Below are positions 1-7,001 of a DNA stretch of 10,613 bases, in pieces. Source of the DNA: Pseudomonadota bacterium (lineage in GTDB: Bacteria; Pseudomonadota; Alphaproteobacteria; Caulobacterales; Caulobacteraceae); contig JAEXKM010000061.1 in NCBI GenBank assembly GCA_023445705.1, positions 1 through 10,613 of the forward strand, read 5' to 3'. The translations under genes and the position numbers were made by a program. Every line of letters starts with the position of its first letter. Within the stretch, counting starts at the first letter, position 1. A model generated the notes under the pieces. The model was not told where the DNA came from. It worked only from the letters and a program-made list of their open reading frames with translations, and ran no database searches.

Positions 1-80
1 CCGCGGCTCCGGCCGCCGGCGCTGCGCCGGCCCCGACCTCCACGCCCGCCGCGCCTGCCGCGGCGCCGGCTGCGAAATGA
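1..80 (+). CDS. ctaC: Cytochrome c oxidase subunit II, C-terminal tail only (partial)
   Basis: The frame that ends at TGA 78-80 is open from the left edge and encodes about 25 residues made almost only of Ala and Pro, with a few Gly, Thr and Ser and a final Lys. No catalytic domain is visible. The call to subunit II (the CuA-carrying subunit that accepts electrons from cytochrome c) rests on position: it ends 18 bases before ctaD, where alphaproteobacterial clusters carry ctaC/coxB. An Ala/Pro-rich extension after the CuA domain would be a low-complexity, probably disordered periplasmic tail. The alternative is another Ala/Pro-rich protein. The reading frame and stop are clear; the identity is inferred. 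Confidence 0.6.
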   Translation, partial: AAPAAGAAPAPTSTPAAPAAAPAAK

Positions 81-98
81 GCTTAGGACAAGAGTAAG

Positions 99-1751
99 AT
101 GGCACACGCCGCAGCTCACGATCACCACGAAGCCGAACACAAGCCCGGCTTCATCGCCCGTTGGTTCTTTTCGACCAACCACAAGGACATCGGTACGCTC
201 TACCTGCTGTTCGCCATCATGGCGGGCCTGGTGGGCGGCGCGCTTTCGGGTCTGATCCGCTGGGAGCTCGCCGAGCCGGGCATCCAGATCTTCAAGGAAG
301 GCTCCTCGGTTCATCTGTTCGGCCTCGTCGAGCAGAGCAAGCATGGCTACAACGCCGTGGTCACCGCCCACGCCCTGATCATGATCTTCTTCATGGTCAT
401 GCCGGCGATGATCGGCGGGTTCGGCAACTGGTTCGTGCCGCTGATGATCGGCGCGCCGGATATGGCCTTCCCGCGGATGAACAACATCTCGTTCTGGCTG
501 CTGGTGGCCGCGTGGATCCTGCTGGTGACCTCGATGTTCACCGACGGTGGTCCGGGCCGCGGCTTCGGTGGTGGTTGGACGGCCTATCCGCCGCTCTCGA
601 CCTCGGGTCACGCCGGTCCGGCGTTCGACCTCGCCATCCTGTCGCTCCACCTGGCCGGCGCTTCGTCGATCCTGGGCGCGATCAACTTCATCACCACGAT
701 CTTCAACATGCGCGCGCCGGGCATGACCCTGCACCGTATGCCGCTGTTCGTGTGGTCCGTGCTGGTCACCGTCTTCCTGCTGCTGCTCTCGCTGCCCGTT
801 CTGGCCGGCGCGATCACGATGCTGCTGACCGACCGTAACTTCCACACCCACTTCTTCGACGCGGCCGGTGGCGGCGACCCGATCATGTACCAGCACCTGT
901 TCTGGTTCTTCGGTCACCCGGAAGTGTACATCCTGATCCTGCCGGGCTTCGGCATCGTCAGCCACATCGTCTCGACCTTCTCGCGCAAGCCGGTCTTCGG
1001 TTACCTCGCCATGGCCTACGCCATGGTGGCCATCGGCTTCATCGGCTTCGTCGTGTGGGCGCACCACATGTACACCGTGGGCATGAGCATCAATCTCCGC
1101 GCCTACTTCGTCGCGGCGACCATGGTCATCGCGGTTCCGACCGGGGTGAAGATCTTCTCCTGGATCGCCACGATGTGGGGCGGCTCCATCGACTTCAAGA
1201 CGCCGATGCTCTGGGCGATCGGCTTCATCTTCCTCTTCACCGTCGGCGGCGTGACCGGCGTGGTCCTCGCCAACGCCGGCATCGACTACAGCCTGCACGA
1301 CACCTATTACGTCGTGGCGCACTTCCACTACGTGCTGTCGCTGGGCGCGGTCTTCGCCATCTTCGCGGGCTTCTACTACTGGTTCGAGAAGATGTTCGGC
1401 GTGAAGTACCGCGAGTGGCTCGGCCAACTGCACTTCTGGGTCATGTTCGTCGGTGTGAACCTGGTGTTCTTCCCGCAGCACTTCCTGGGTCTGCAGGGCA
1501 TGCCGCGCCGCTACATCGACTATCCCGAGGCGTTCACCCTCTGGAACCACGTTTCGTCGGTGGGTTACGCCGTGACCCTGGTCGCCGTCGGCATCTTCAT
1601 CGTCGTCCTGATCGACGCCATGATCTTCCGTCGCAAGGCCGAGGCGAACCCGTGGGGCGAAGGCGCCACGACGCTGGAGTGGACTCTGTCCTCGCCGCCG
1701 CCGTTCCACCAGTTCAATGAACTGCCGGTCGTGAAGCCGGACCTCCACTAG
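99..1751 (+). CDS. ctaD: Cytochrome c oxidase subunit I (aa3-type)
   Basis: Catalytic subunit of the aa3-type heme-copper oxidase in the inner membrane. It reduces O2 to water and pumps protons. The 550 residues match the family length and contain about 12 membrane helices. All key residues are visible: heme a ligands His91 and His410; heme a3 ligand His408; CuB ligands His273, His322 and His323, with Tyr277 positioned for the His-Tyr cross-link. The D-channel is complete (Asp121, Asn110, Asn128, Glu275 in the GHPEVY motif), as is K-channel Lys351. Arg470-Arg471 near the heme propionates are also present. Spacing equals that of Rhodobacter subunit I with a shift of 11, so this is a type A1 oxidase. 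The ATG follows AGGA (85-88) and an A-rich spacer, 18 bases after the upstream stop, consistent with cotranscription with ctaC. The N-terminus is His-rich. Confidence 0.98.
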   Translation: MAHAAAHDHHEAEHKPGFIARWFFSTNHKDIGTLYLLFAIMAGLVGGALSGLIRWELAEPGIQIFKEGSSVHLFGLVEQSKHGYNAVVTAHALIMIFFMVMPAMIGGFGNWFVPLMIGAPDMAFPRMNNISFWLLVAAWILLVTSMFTDGGPGRGFGGGWTAYPPLSTSGHAGPAFDLAILSLHLAGASSILGAINFITTIFNMRAPGMTLHRMPLFVWSVLVTVFLLLLSLPVLAGAITMLLTDRNFHTHFFDAAGGGDPIMYQHLFWFFGHPEVYILILPGFGIVSHIVSTFSRKPVFGYLAMAYAMVAIGFIGFVVWAHHMYTVGMSINLRAYFVAATMVIAVPTGVKIFSWIATMWGGSIDFKTPMLWAIGFIFLFTVGGVTGVVLANAGIDYSLHDTYYVVAHFHYVLSLGAVFAIFAGFYYWFEKMFGVKYREWLGQLHFWVMFVGVNLVFFPQHFLGLQGMPRRYIDYPEAFTLWNHVSSVGYAVTLVAVGIFIVVLIDAMIFRRKAEANPWGEGATTLEWTLSSPPPFHQFNELPVVKPDLH

Positions 1752-1773
1752 GTCCAGCTTGTCAGAGACCTTT

Positions 1774-1820
1774 GGGGGGCGCGGGCTGGGACATTCCAGC
1801 GCGCGCCCTCCGATCGTTTT
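1774..1820 (+). terminator. GC-rich hairpin between ctaD and ctaB (attenuator-like)
   Basis: A 16-base left arm (1774-1789) pairs with a 16-base right arm (1796-1811) around a 6-base loop (1790-1795). I count 14 Watson-Crick pairs, one G-T wobble and one G-G mismatch. A run of four T follows at 1817-1820, five bases after the stem, and the ctaB ribosome site (GAGAG 1821-1825) comes directly after. The short, displaced T run makes this a weak intrinsic terminator at best. It could instead reduce read-through, protect the 3' end of the ctaCD transcript, or hold the ctaB start region in a structure. The pairing is seen directly; the function is inferred. Confidence 0.6.
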
Positions 1821-1832
1821 GAGAGTATCCTG

Positions 1833-2804
1833 ATGGCCATGTCGCCAGCCATGTCACGCAGCAGCGCGCCCCCGCGGTGGCAGGACTACGTCCAGCTACT
1901 GAAGCCGCGCGTCATGTCGCTCGTGATCTTCACGGCGATCACCGGTCTCATTTGCGCCAATTCGTCGATGAATCCGATCCTCGCTGGGGTCGCGATCTTC
2001 TGCATCGCCGTGGGCGCCGGCGCGTCGGCCGCCTTCAACATGTGGTACGACGCTGATATCGACGCCAAGATGCGCCGCACCCGTGGCCGGCCGGTGCCGG
2101 CCGGAAAGGTGCAGGGCGCCGACGCCCTGGCCATGGGCGTGGTGCTTTCGCTCTTCTCGGTGATGCTGCTGGGCATGACCGCGAACTGGCTGGCCGCCGG
2201 GCTGCTCGCCTTCACCATCTTCTTCTACGCCGTGGTCTACACGATCTGGCTGAAGCGCTCGACGCCGCAGAACATCGTCATCGGCGGTCTGGCCGGCGCG
2301 TTGCCGCCGGTCATCGGCTGGGCCGCGGCGACCGGCACGACGCCGGTCAATGCGTGGCTGTTGTGCGCGATCATCTTCATGTGGACGCCGCCCCACTTCT
2401 GGGCGCTCTCGCTTTACACCAGCGAGGACTATCAGAAGGCCGGGGTGCCGATGATGCCGGTCACCGCCGGCGCGGCCTCCACCCGCAAGCAGATCCTGAT
2501 CTACAGCCTGCTGTTCGTCCCGATCTGCATCGCGCCGGCTTTCACCGGCCTTGGCGGCATCACCTATTTCGCGGTCTCCGCCCTAGGCGGGCTGCTCTTC
2601 CTGGTCCTCGCCTGGCGGGTTTTCCGCAGCCGGGCGGGCGAGAAGCTGGGCGAGCGCAACGACGACGGCCTTTACGACGTGAAGGCCAGTTCCAAGGACG
2701 CGCGCAATCTCTTCGCTTTCTCGATCCTTTATCTGACGCTGCTGTTCGCCACTCTGCTGGCCGAGCATGTCTTCGACCTACCCGCCTTCGGAGCCTTCAG
2801 TTGA
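1833..2804 (+). CDS. ctaB: Protoheme IX farnesyltransferase (heme O synthase)
   Basis: Integral membrane prenyltransferase of the UbiA superfamily that adds a farnesyl group from farnesyl diphosphate to heme B, giving heme O, the precursor of the heme A used by CtaD. The 323 residues show the expected multi-helix pattern. The first Asp-rich motif is clear: Asn69, Asp73 and Asp77, followed by the Met-Arg-Arg-Thr-Arg-Gly-Arg-Pro segment (80-88) typical of this family. Also typical are the loop with TPQNIVIGG, the WTPPHFWALS segment and the EDYQKAGVPMMPV segment. The chosen ATG has GAGAG (1821-1825) seven bases upstream; Met3 and Met7 are alternative starts, since conserved sequence begins only near residue 15. 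The gene follows the hairpin at 1774-1820 and its stop overlaps the next start. Confidence 0.96.
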   Translation: MAMSPAMSRSSAPPRWQDYVQLLKPRVMSLVIFTAITGLICANSSMNPILAGVAIFCIAVGAGASAAFNMWYDADIDAKMRRTRGRPVPAGKVQGADALAMGVVLSLFSVMLLGMTANWLAAGLLAFTIFFYAVVYTIWLKRSTPQNIVIGGLAGALPPVIGWAAATGTTPVNAWLLCAIIFMWTPPHFWALSLYTSEDYQKAGVPMMPVTAGAASTRKQILIYSLLFVPICIAPAFTGLGGITYFAVSALGGLLFLVLAWRVFRSRAGEKLGERNDDGLYDVKASSKDARNLFAFSILYLTLLFATLLAEHVFDLPAFGAFS

Positions 2805-2953
2805 GCGAGCCCAAGCCCGATCCCGCCGCCGAAGCTCGCGCCCGTCGCGGACGTAATATCGCCCTGGCCCTAGGCCTGGTGCTCTTCGTCATCCTCGTCT
2901 TCGTGGTGACGATCGTGCGTTTGGGAGGAAATGTTGGACAGCGACCGTTCTAA
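2801..2953 (+). CDS. coxF: Small single-helix CoxF-like protein in the oxidase cluster
   Basis: A 50-residue protein read from a TTG at 2801 whose bases overlap the ctaB stop (TTGA, 2801-2804). It has a charged Pro/Ala/Arg-rich N-terminus (about residues 1-20), one hydrophobic helix (about 21-40), and a short tail of the form VTIVRLGGNVGQRPF. That layout, and the helix followed by a V-T-I-V-R-L-G sequence ending in R-P-aromatic, resembles the CoxF/CtaI-type proteins encoded between ctaB and ctaG in rhizobia and other alphaproteobacteria. Its role is not established; location suggests an accessory or assembly factor for aa3 oxidase. The 3' end overlaps ctaG by 23 bases in another frame. I cannot exclude that translation starts elsewhere in the open frame within ctaB, but the TTG at the stop fits stop-start coupling and the family length. 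Confidence 0.8.
   Translation: MSEPKPDPAAEARARRGRNIALALGLVLFVILVFVVTIVRLGGNVGQRPF
2923..2929 (+). promoter_or_regulatory. Ribosome binding site for ctaG, unusual spacing
   Basis: GGGAGGA is a near-perfect anti-16S match but ends only one or two bases before the ATG at 2931. The next codon, TTG at 2934, lies five bases from GGAGG, which is more usual spacing. The site lies inside the 3' end of the CoxF-like gene. Confidence 0.6.
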
Positions 2954-3572
2954 GCCGGAGCTCTCGGCCGAGACGAGGCGTAACAAGAAGGTCGCGATGA
3001 TCTGCGCCGGCGCGTTCGTCGCGATGGTCGGCGCTTCCTTCGCTTCCGTGCCGCTCTATCGGGCCTTCTGTCAGGTGACCGGCTTCGATGGCACCGTCCG
3101 CCGCGCCGACATCGCGCCGGACAAGGTGCTGGAGCGCAAGCTGCTCATTCGATTCGACGCCAACGTCCGTGATCTGCCCTGGACGTTCACGGCCGAGCAG
3201 CTCTCGCAGGAACTGAAGATCGGCGAGACCGGGCTGGCTTTTTTCAAGGTCACGAACAACGGCGACAAGGCGGTCACCGGCCGAGCGATCTATAACGTCG
3301 TTCCGGAGTCCGCGGGCGCCTATTTCCAGAAGCTCGAGTGCTTCTGCTTTGACGACCAGACCATTGGGCCTGGTCAGACCATTGAATTTCCAGTCGTTTA
3401 TTTTGTGGATCCGAAGTTCGCTGAGGACTTTGAGACCAAGGGCAAGGGGGAAGTCACCCTGTCCTACACGTTCTTTCCGTCGGTGACGGCTCAGCGGGCG
3501 GAAAAGCGCGCTGATCTTGATCCGTCAAAGCTATCTTCCGCGCTTGGCGTGAAGGCCAAGGCGGGGCTATAG
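2931..3572 (+). CDS. ctaG: Cytochrome c oxidase assembly protein CtaG/Cox11 (CuB chaperone)
   Basis: Membrane-anchored copper chaperone that delivers copper to the CuB site of subunit I. The 213 residues contain a short cytoplasmic N-terminus, one membrane helix (about 20-40), then a periplasmic Ig-like domain. The copper-binding Cys-Phe-Cys-Phe motif is at 137-140, and the third conserved Cys (Cys47) lies just after the membrane helix, in the segment PLYRAFCQVTGF typical of Cox11. The PWTF segment near 83-86 and the GPGQTIEFPVVYFVDP segment (146-161) are also family hallmarks. The start is drawn at ATG 2931, but TTG 2934 is better spaced from the strong ribosome site and would shorten the protein by one residue. 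The gene overlaps the CoxF-like gene by 23 bases. A 75-base gap separates it from ctaE. Confidence 0.96.
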   Translation: MLDSDRSKPELSAETRRNKKVAMICAGAFVAMVGASFASVPLYRAFCQVTGFDGTVRRADIAPDKVLERKLLIRFDANVRDLPWTFTAEQLSQELKIGETGLAFFKVTNNGDKAVTGRAIYNVVPESAGAYFQKLECFCFDDQTIGPGQTIEFPVVYFVDPKFAEDFETKGKGEVTLSYTFFPSVTAQRAEKRADLDPSKLSSALGVKAKAGL

Positions 3573-3638
3573 CGTCACGCAAGTTGTCATTCGTCCGCTC
3601 GAGAGAGGAGGGGGCGTCTGTGAGATCTGAGAGGGGTT

Positions 3639-3642
3639 AGGA
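3639..3642 (+). promoter_or_regulatory. Ribosome binding site for ctaE
   Basis: AGGA lies five bases before the ATG at 3648. The 75-base intergenic stretch before it (3573-3647) is purine-rich, with a second stronger site (GGAGGGGG, 3607-3614) upstream. I see no convincing -35/-10 pair or hairpin there. Confidence 0.6.
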
Positions 3643-3647
3643 CCGAA

Positions 3648-4523
3648 ATGGCCCACGGCGAAGTCAAGCACGATTACCACCTGCTGCCTCCCAGCCCATG
3701 GCCGTTCGTGGGTTCTATGTCCGCCACGGTCATGTTCATGGGCCTGGTGATGTGGATGAAGGGCCTGTTCGGGATGCCGGCCGGCACCTGGTGGCTCTTC
3801 GCCGCCGGCTTCGCTGGCGTGCTCTACACCATGTACGGCTGGTGGTCGGACGTGATCAAGGAATCGAAGGCCGGCGACCATACGCCCGTCGTATCGATCG
3901 GCCTGCGCTACGGCATGATCATGTTCATCGCGTCGGAAGTGATGTTCTTCGTCGCGTGGTTCTGGATCTTCTTCGAAATGGCCCTGTTCCACGGCCACCG
4001 CACCCTGTCCTCGATCGAGGAAGTGCGCGCGGCCTGGGCGACCTGGCCTCCGGCAGGTATCGAGACGGTGCCGGCGTGGAACCTGCCGCTGGTGAACACC
4101 CTGATCCTGCTTCTGTCGGGTACGACCGTGACCTGGGCGCACCACGCGCTGCAGCAGGGCGACCGCAAGGGGACCAAGATCGGCCTCATCCTGACCATCG
4201 CGCTCGGCGCGGTCTTCACCATGGTGCAGGCCTACGAGTACCACCACATCCTGTCGCACAACTACTTCTTCGGTGCTGAAAACCAAGCGAACTCGGGCCT
4301 CTACGGCTCGGCGTTCTTCATGGCGACCGGCTTCCACGGCTTCCACGTGCTGATCGGGACGATCTTCCTGGCTATCTGCCTGCTGCGCCTGCTGCGCGGC
4401 GGCTTCACGCCCCAAAAGCACTTCGGCTTCGAAGCCGCCGCCTGGTACTGGCACTTCGTCGACGTCGTCTGGCTTTTCCTCTTCGCGTTCATCTACGTGG
4501 TGTTCGGCGGGGCGGGCCACTAA
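3648..4523 (+). CDS. ctaE: Cytochrome c oxidase subunit III
   Basis: Third core subunit of the aa3 oxidase. It has no metal; it binds lipids, stabilises subunit I and supports proton uptake into the D-channel. The 291 residues show seven hydrophobic helices. Family marks are the N-terminal HDYHLLPPSPWPF segment (8-20) and the SEVMFF segment with Glu97, which corresponds to the DCCD-reactive glutamate of mitochondrial subunit III. Also present are the WPPAGIETVPAWNLPLVNT loop of bacterial forms, and the C-terminal GFHGFHVLIGT and AAAWYWHFVDVVWLFLF segments. The AGGA at 3639-3642 supports the start. DUF983 begins nine bases after the stop, so the two are likely co-transcribed. Confidence 0.98.
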   Translation: MAHGEVKHDYHLLPPSPWPFVGSMSATVMFMGLVMWMKGLFGMPAGTWWLFAAGFAGVLYTMYGWWSDVIKESKAGDHTPVVSIGLRYGMIMFIASEVMFFVAWFWIFFEMALFHGHRTLSSIEEVRAAWATWPPAGIETVPAWNLPLVNTLILLLSGTTVTWAHHALQQGDRKGTKIGLILTIALGAVFTMVQAYEYHHILSHNYFFGAENQANSGLYGSAFFMATGFHGFHVLIGTIFLAICLLRLLRGGFTPQKHFGFEAAAWYWHFVDVVWLFLFAFIYVVFGGAGH

Positions 4524-4532
4524 GACCGCCAC

Positions 4533-4889
4533 ATGGACAGCCCCAATCCGTTCCTGGCGGGCCTTCGCGGCCGCTGCCCGAATTGCGGAGAGGGGCGTCT
4601 TTTCCAGGGGTTCCTCAAGGTCGCCCCGGCCTGCGATCACTGCGGCTATGACCTTGCCAAGGCGGACTCCGGAGATGGTCCCGCGGTCTTCGTGATCCTG
4701 ATCGCGGGCTTTCTCTGCGCCTTCGCCTTGCTCTTCACCGAGCTGGCCTTCTCGCCCCCGATCTGGGTGCACATCGTCGTTTTCCTGCCACTGACGCTCT
4801 TCGTCTGTCTGGGCCTGATCCGCCCGCTCAAGGGCGTGCTGCTCGCAGCTCAGTTCGTCAACAAGGCGTCCGAAGCGCGCAATGACTAG
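4533..4889 (+). CDS. DUF983 family membrane protein with zinc-ribbon motif
   Basis: A 118-residue protein with a conserved Cys4 module at the N-terminus: Cys15-x2-Cys18 and Cys34-x2-Cys37, each in a C-P-N-C-G or C-D-H-C-G knuckle, as in zinc ribbons. Two hydrophobic helices follow (about 49-70 and 76-97), so the metal-binding part is probably cytoplasmic and anchored. This is the layout of DUF983, a family with no established biochemical function that often lies beside SURF1 and ctaE in alphaproteobacteria. Here it sits nine bases after ctaE and its last eight bases overlap the SURF1 start. The context suggests a role in oxidase assembly or metal handling, but that is inference. The ribosome site is weak, so translation may depend on coupling with ctaE. 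Confidence 0.9.
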   Translation: MDSPNPFLAGLRGRCPNCGEGRLFQGFLKVAPACDHCGYDLAKADSGDGPAVFVILIAGFLCAFALLFTELAFSPPIWVHIVVFLPLTLFVCLGLIRPLKGVLLAAQFVNKASEARND

Positions 4890-5607
4890 CTCGCAGCGCA
4901 AGTTCCCCATCGGCCTGACCGTGGCGGTGGGTATCTCCCTCGTTATTTTGGTCGGCCTCGGCTCCTGGCAGCTGCAGCGCCTCGCGTGGAAGGAATCGCT
5001 GCTCGCGCGGATCGCCGCGTTGCAAGCGGCCCCCGCCCAACCCGGGCCCGCCGCGCTCGAGCGCATGAGCGCCGGCGCCGACCTTGATTTCACGCGTGTT
5101 CGCCTCGCGTGCCCCGGCCTGGCGGCCGCCCCGGTTGTCGAACTCTTCTCTGTGAGGGAGGGGACGCCCGGGGTCAGACTCATTTCTGCTTGCCGCGTCG
5201 CCAGTGGTCGCTATCGAAGCGTTCTCGTCGACCGCGGTTTCGTCGCTGACTCGATTTCAGCACGGCCGCCCGTCAACGTGTCCGACAAGCGCGTGGTCGA
5301 GATCGTCGGCGTGCTGCGCAAGCCCGAGGCGGGCAATCTCTTCAGCCCAGCCAACGATCCGGCCGACAATCGCTGGTATGTTCGCGATGTCCCCGCCATG
5401 GCGAAGGCGCTTCGTGTCGATATGCCCGCGCCCCTGATGCTGATGGCGGAAACATCGTCGAACCCGGAATGGGCTGCGCTAGATCCTGCGCCGTTCCCCG
5501 CCGACATTCCGAATCGCCATCTGGAATACGCCCTGACCTGGTTCGGCCTTGCCGTCGCCCTGGTCGGCGTCTATGCGGCCATGCTCTGGCGTAGATGGAA
5601 GACCTGA
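4882..5607 (+). CDS. surf1: SURF1 family cytochrome oxidase assembly protein
   Basis: Inner-membrane assembly factor that binds heme a and helps its insertion into subunit I. The 241 residues follow the SURF1 plan: a first membrane helix (about 9-27) running into the signature GSWQLQRLAWK (27-37), a periplasmic domain with the DRGFV segment (117-121; usually NRGWV) and WYVRD (165-169), and a second helix (about 217-236). The conserved NRHLEYALTWFG segment (211-222) carries His213, equivalent to the heme-ligating histidine reported for Paracoccus Surf1. The start ATG overlaps the end of DUF983 (ATGACTAG), and no good ribosome site precedes it, consistent with translational coupling. The stop shares one base with the preferred thrC start. 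The N-terminal half of the periplasmic domain is rich in Ala and Pro. Confidence 0.95.
   Translation: MTSSQRKFPIGLTVAVGISLVILVGLGSWQLQRLAWKESLLARIAALQAAPAQPGPAALERMSAGADLDFTRVRLACPGLAAAPVVELFSVREGTPGVRLISACRVASGRYRSVLVDRGFVADSISARPPVNVSDKRVVEIVGVLRKPEAGNLFSPANDPADNRWYVRDVPAMAKALRVDMPAPLMLMAETSSNPEWAALDPAPFPADIPNRHLEYALTWFGLAVALVGVYAAMLWRRWKT
5597..5601 (+). promoter_or_regulatory. Ribosome binding site deciding the thrC start
   Basis: GGAAG inside the last codons of SURF1 lies five bases before ATG 5607, whereas ATG 5595 has no comparable site upstream. This favours the downstream start. Confidence 0.6.
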
Positions 5608-7001
5608 TGCGGTACGTTTCCACGCGGGGGGAAGCGCCCTCCGTTGGTTTTGTCGATGCGATTCTCTCGGGCCTCGCACCCGATGGCGGGCTCTATGTCC
5701 CCGACGCCTGGCCGACCTTCACGCGTGAAGAGATTGCGGCCTTCGCCGGGCGTCCCTATGCCGAAGTGGCGGCCGAAGTGCTGGCCAAGTTCGTCGGCGA
5801 GGAGATCGGCCGCGACATCCTCGATGAGATGTGCGCCGAAGCCTATGCGAGCTTCACGCACGCCGCCGTGGTCCCGGTTCGCCAACTCGGCGCCGGCAGC
5901 TTCGTGGCTGAACTCTTCCACGGGCCCAGCCTGGCTTTCAAAGACGTGGCGATGCAGCTCCTGGCGCGCCTGTCGGACCATGTCCTTGGCGAGCAACACC
6001 GCACCCAGACGATTCTCTGCGCGACGTCCGGCGACACCGGCGGCGCCGCCGTCGAGGCGTTCCGTGGTCGATCGAACACCAAGATCGTCGTGATGTTCCC
6101 CGATGGCCGGATCTCGGAAGTCCAGCGCCGCTTCATGACCACGGCCGCGGAAGACAATGTGCGATGCGTCGCAGTGGCCGGCGACTTCGACGACTGCCAG
6201 GCGATTCTGAAGACGGCTCTGTCCGACGCATCGCTGAAGCAGGCGGTCGGCCTGTCGGCGGTGAACTCGATCAACTTCGCCCGTATCGTTGCGCAGTGCG
6301 TCTACTACTTCACCGCTGCGGTGGCGCTTGGCGCGCCGCACCGTGAAGTGGCCTTCGCCGTTCCGTCCGGCAACTTCGGCGACGGCTTCGCCGGCTACGT
6401 GGCCAAGCGGATGGGCCTCCCCATCGCGCGAATCATCATCGCCACGAACTCCAACGACATTCTGGCTCGGGCCTTCGAAGAGGGGCGTTACGTCCGGGGC
6501 GTGACCGCGCCGACCCAATCGCCGGCGATGGACATCCAGTCGGCGTCGAACTTCGAGCGCCTCTATTTCGAGTGCGTGCGTCGCGATGGCCTGGAGACCG
6601 CCCGGGCCTTCGCCGCTTTCGCGGAAACCGGCGCCCTGGATATTCCGCCGCAGGCGCTGGCCATGATGCGCGAGACCTTTACGGGCGTGGCGATCAGCGA
6701 GAGCGAAACCACCCGGACGATCGTCGCCACCCTGCGCGAGACCGGCGAGTTGATCGATCCGCATACGGCCGTTGGCGTGGCCGGCATGCAGATCGCCGGC
6801 GCGACGACCTCCGCGCCGATCGTGGTCCTCTCGACCGCACATGCGGCGAAGTTCCCCGAAACCGTGGAAGCGGCGACCGGCGAAACGCCAGTGATGCCGC
6901 GCACCGCAGCCCATTTGGCCGACAAGGCGGAGCGTTTCGATCGCCTGCCCGCTGACGCCGGGGCGATCAAGACCTATGTACGGGCCTTTGCGGAAGGCTG
7001 A
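5607..7001 (+). CDS. thrC: Threonine synthase
   Basis: PLP-dependent enzyme that converts O-phospho-L-homoserine and water to L-threonine and phosphate, the last step of threonine synthesis in the cytoplasm. The 464-residue product is the long form with an N-terminal Thr_synth_N region (MRYVSTRG, then GLAPDGGLYVPD). The PLP lysine is Lys112 in the segment GPSLAFKDVA, and the phosphate-binding loop is SGDTGG (141-146). NSINFARI (220-227), PSGNFGD (253-259) and NSND (281-284) are also present. An in-frame ATG at 5595 would add four residues; I chose 5607 because the family usually begins MxYxSTRG and GGAAG precedes it. The SURF1 stop and this start overlap as TGATG. It is unrelated to oxidase function biochemically, but the overlap suggests one transcript. 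Homoserine kinase (thrB) is not in the window. Confidence 0.96.
   Translation: MRYVSTRGEAPSVGFVDAILSGLAPDGGLYVPDAWPTFTREEIAAFAGRPYAEVAAEVLAKFVGEEIGRDILDEMCAEAYASFTHAAVVPVRQLGAGSFVAELFHGPSLAFKDVAMQLLARLSDHVLGEQHRTQTILCATSGDTGGAAVEAFRGRSNTKIVVMFPDGRISEVQRRFMTTAAEDNVRCVAVAGDFDDCQAILKTALSDASLKQAVGLSAVNSINFARIVAQCVYYFTAAVALGAPHREVAFAVPSGNFGDGFAGYVAKRMGLPIARIIIATNSNDILARAFEEGRYVRGVTAPTQSPAMDIQSASNFERLYFECVRRDGLETARAFAAFAETGALDIPPQALAMMRETFTGVAISESETTRTIVATLRETGELIDPHTAVGVAGMQIAGATTSAPIVVLSTAHAAKFPETVEAATGETPVMPRTAAHLADKAERFDRLPADAGAIKTYVRAFAEG

Noticed and set aside
2354..2800. Long in-frame upstream extension of the CoxF-like gene within ctaB
   Set aside because: The added residues are Arg/Pro/His-rich shadow sequence of ctaB; the family-like part begins at the TTG at 2801.
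3355..3386. Direct repeat of CAGACCATTG within ctaG
   Set aside because: Two copies 19 bases apart encode similar Gln-Thr-Ile residues in a conserved part of Cox11; explained by the protein sequence.
3573..3647. Possible promoter in the ctaG-ctaE gap
   Set aside because: No convincing -35/-10 pair could be seen; the purine-rich stretches are better explained as ribosome sites.
3567..5183. 538-residue open frame on the minus strand
   Set aside because: Antisense to ctaE, DUF983 and SURF1; low-complexity charged sequence typical of a GC-rich shadow frame.
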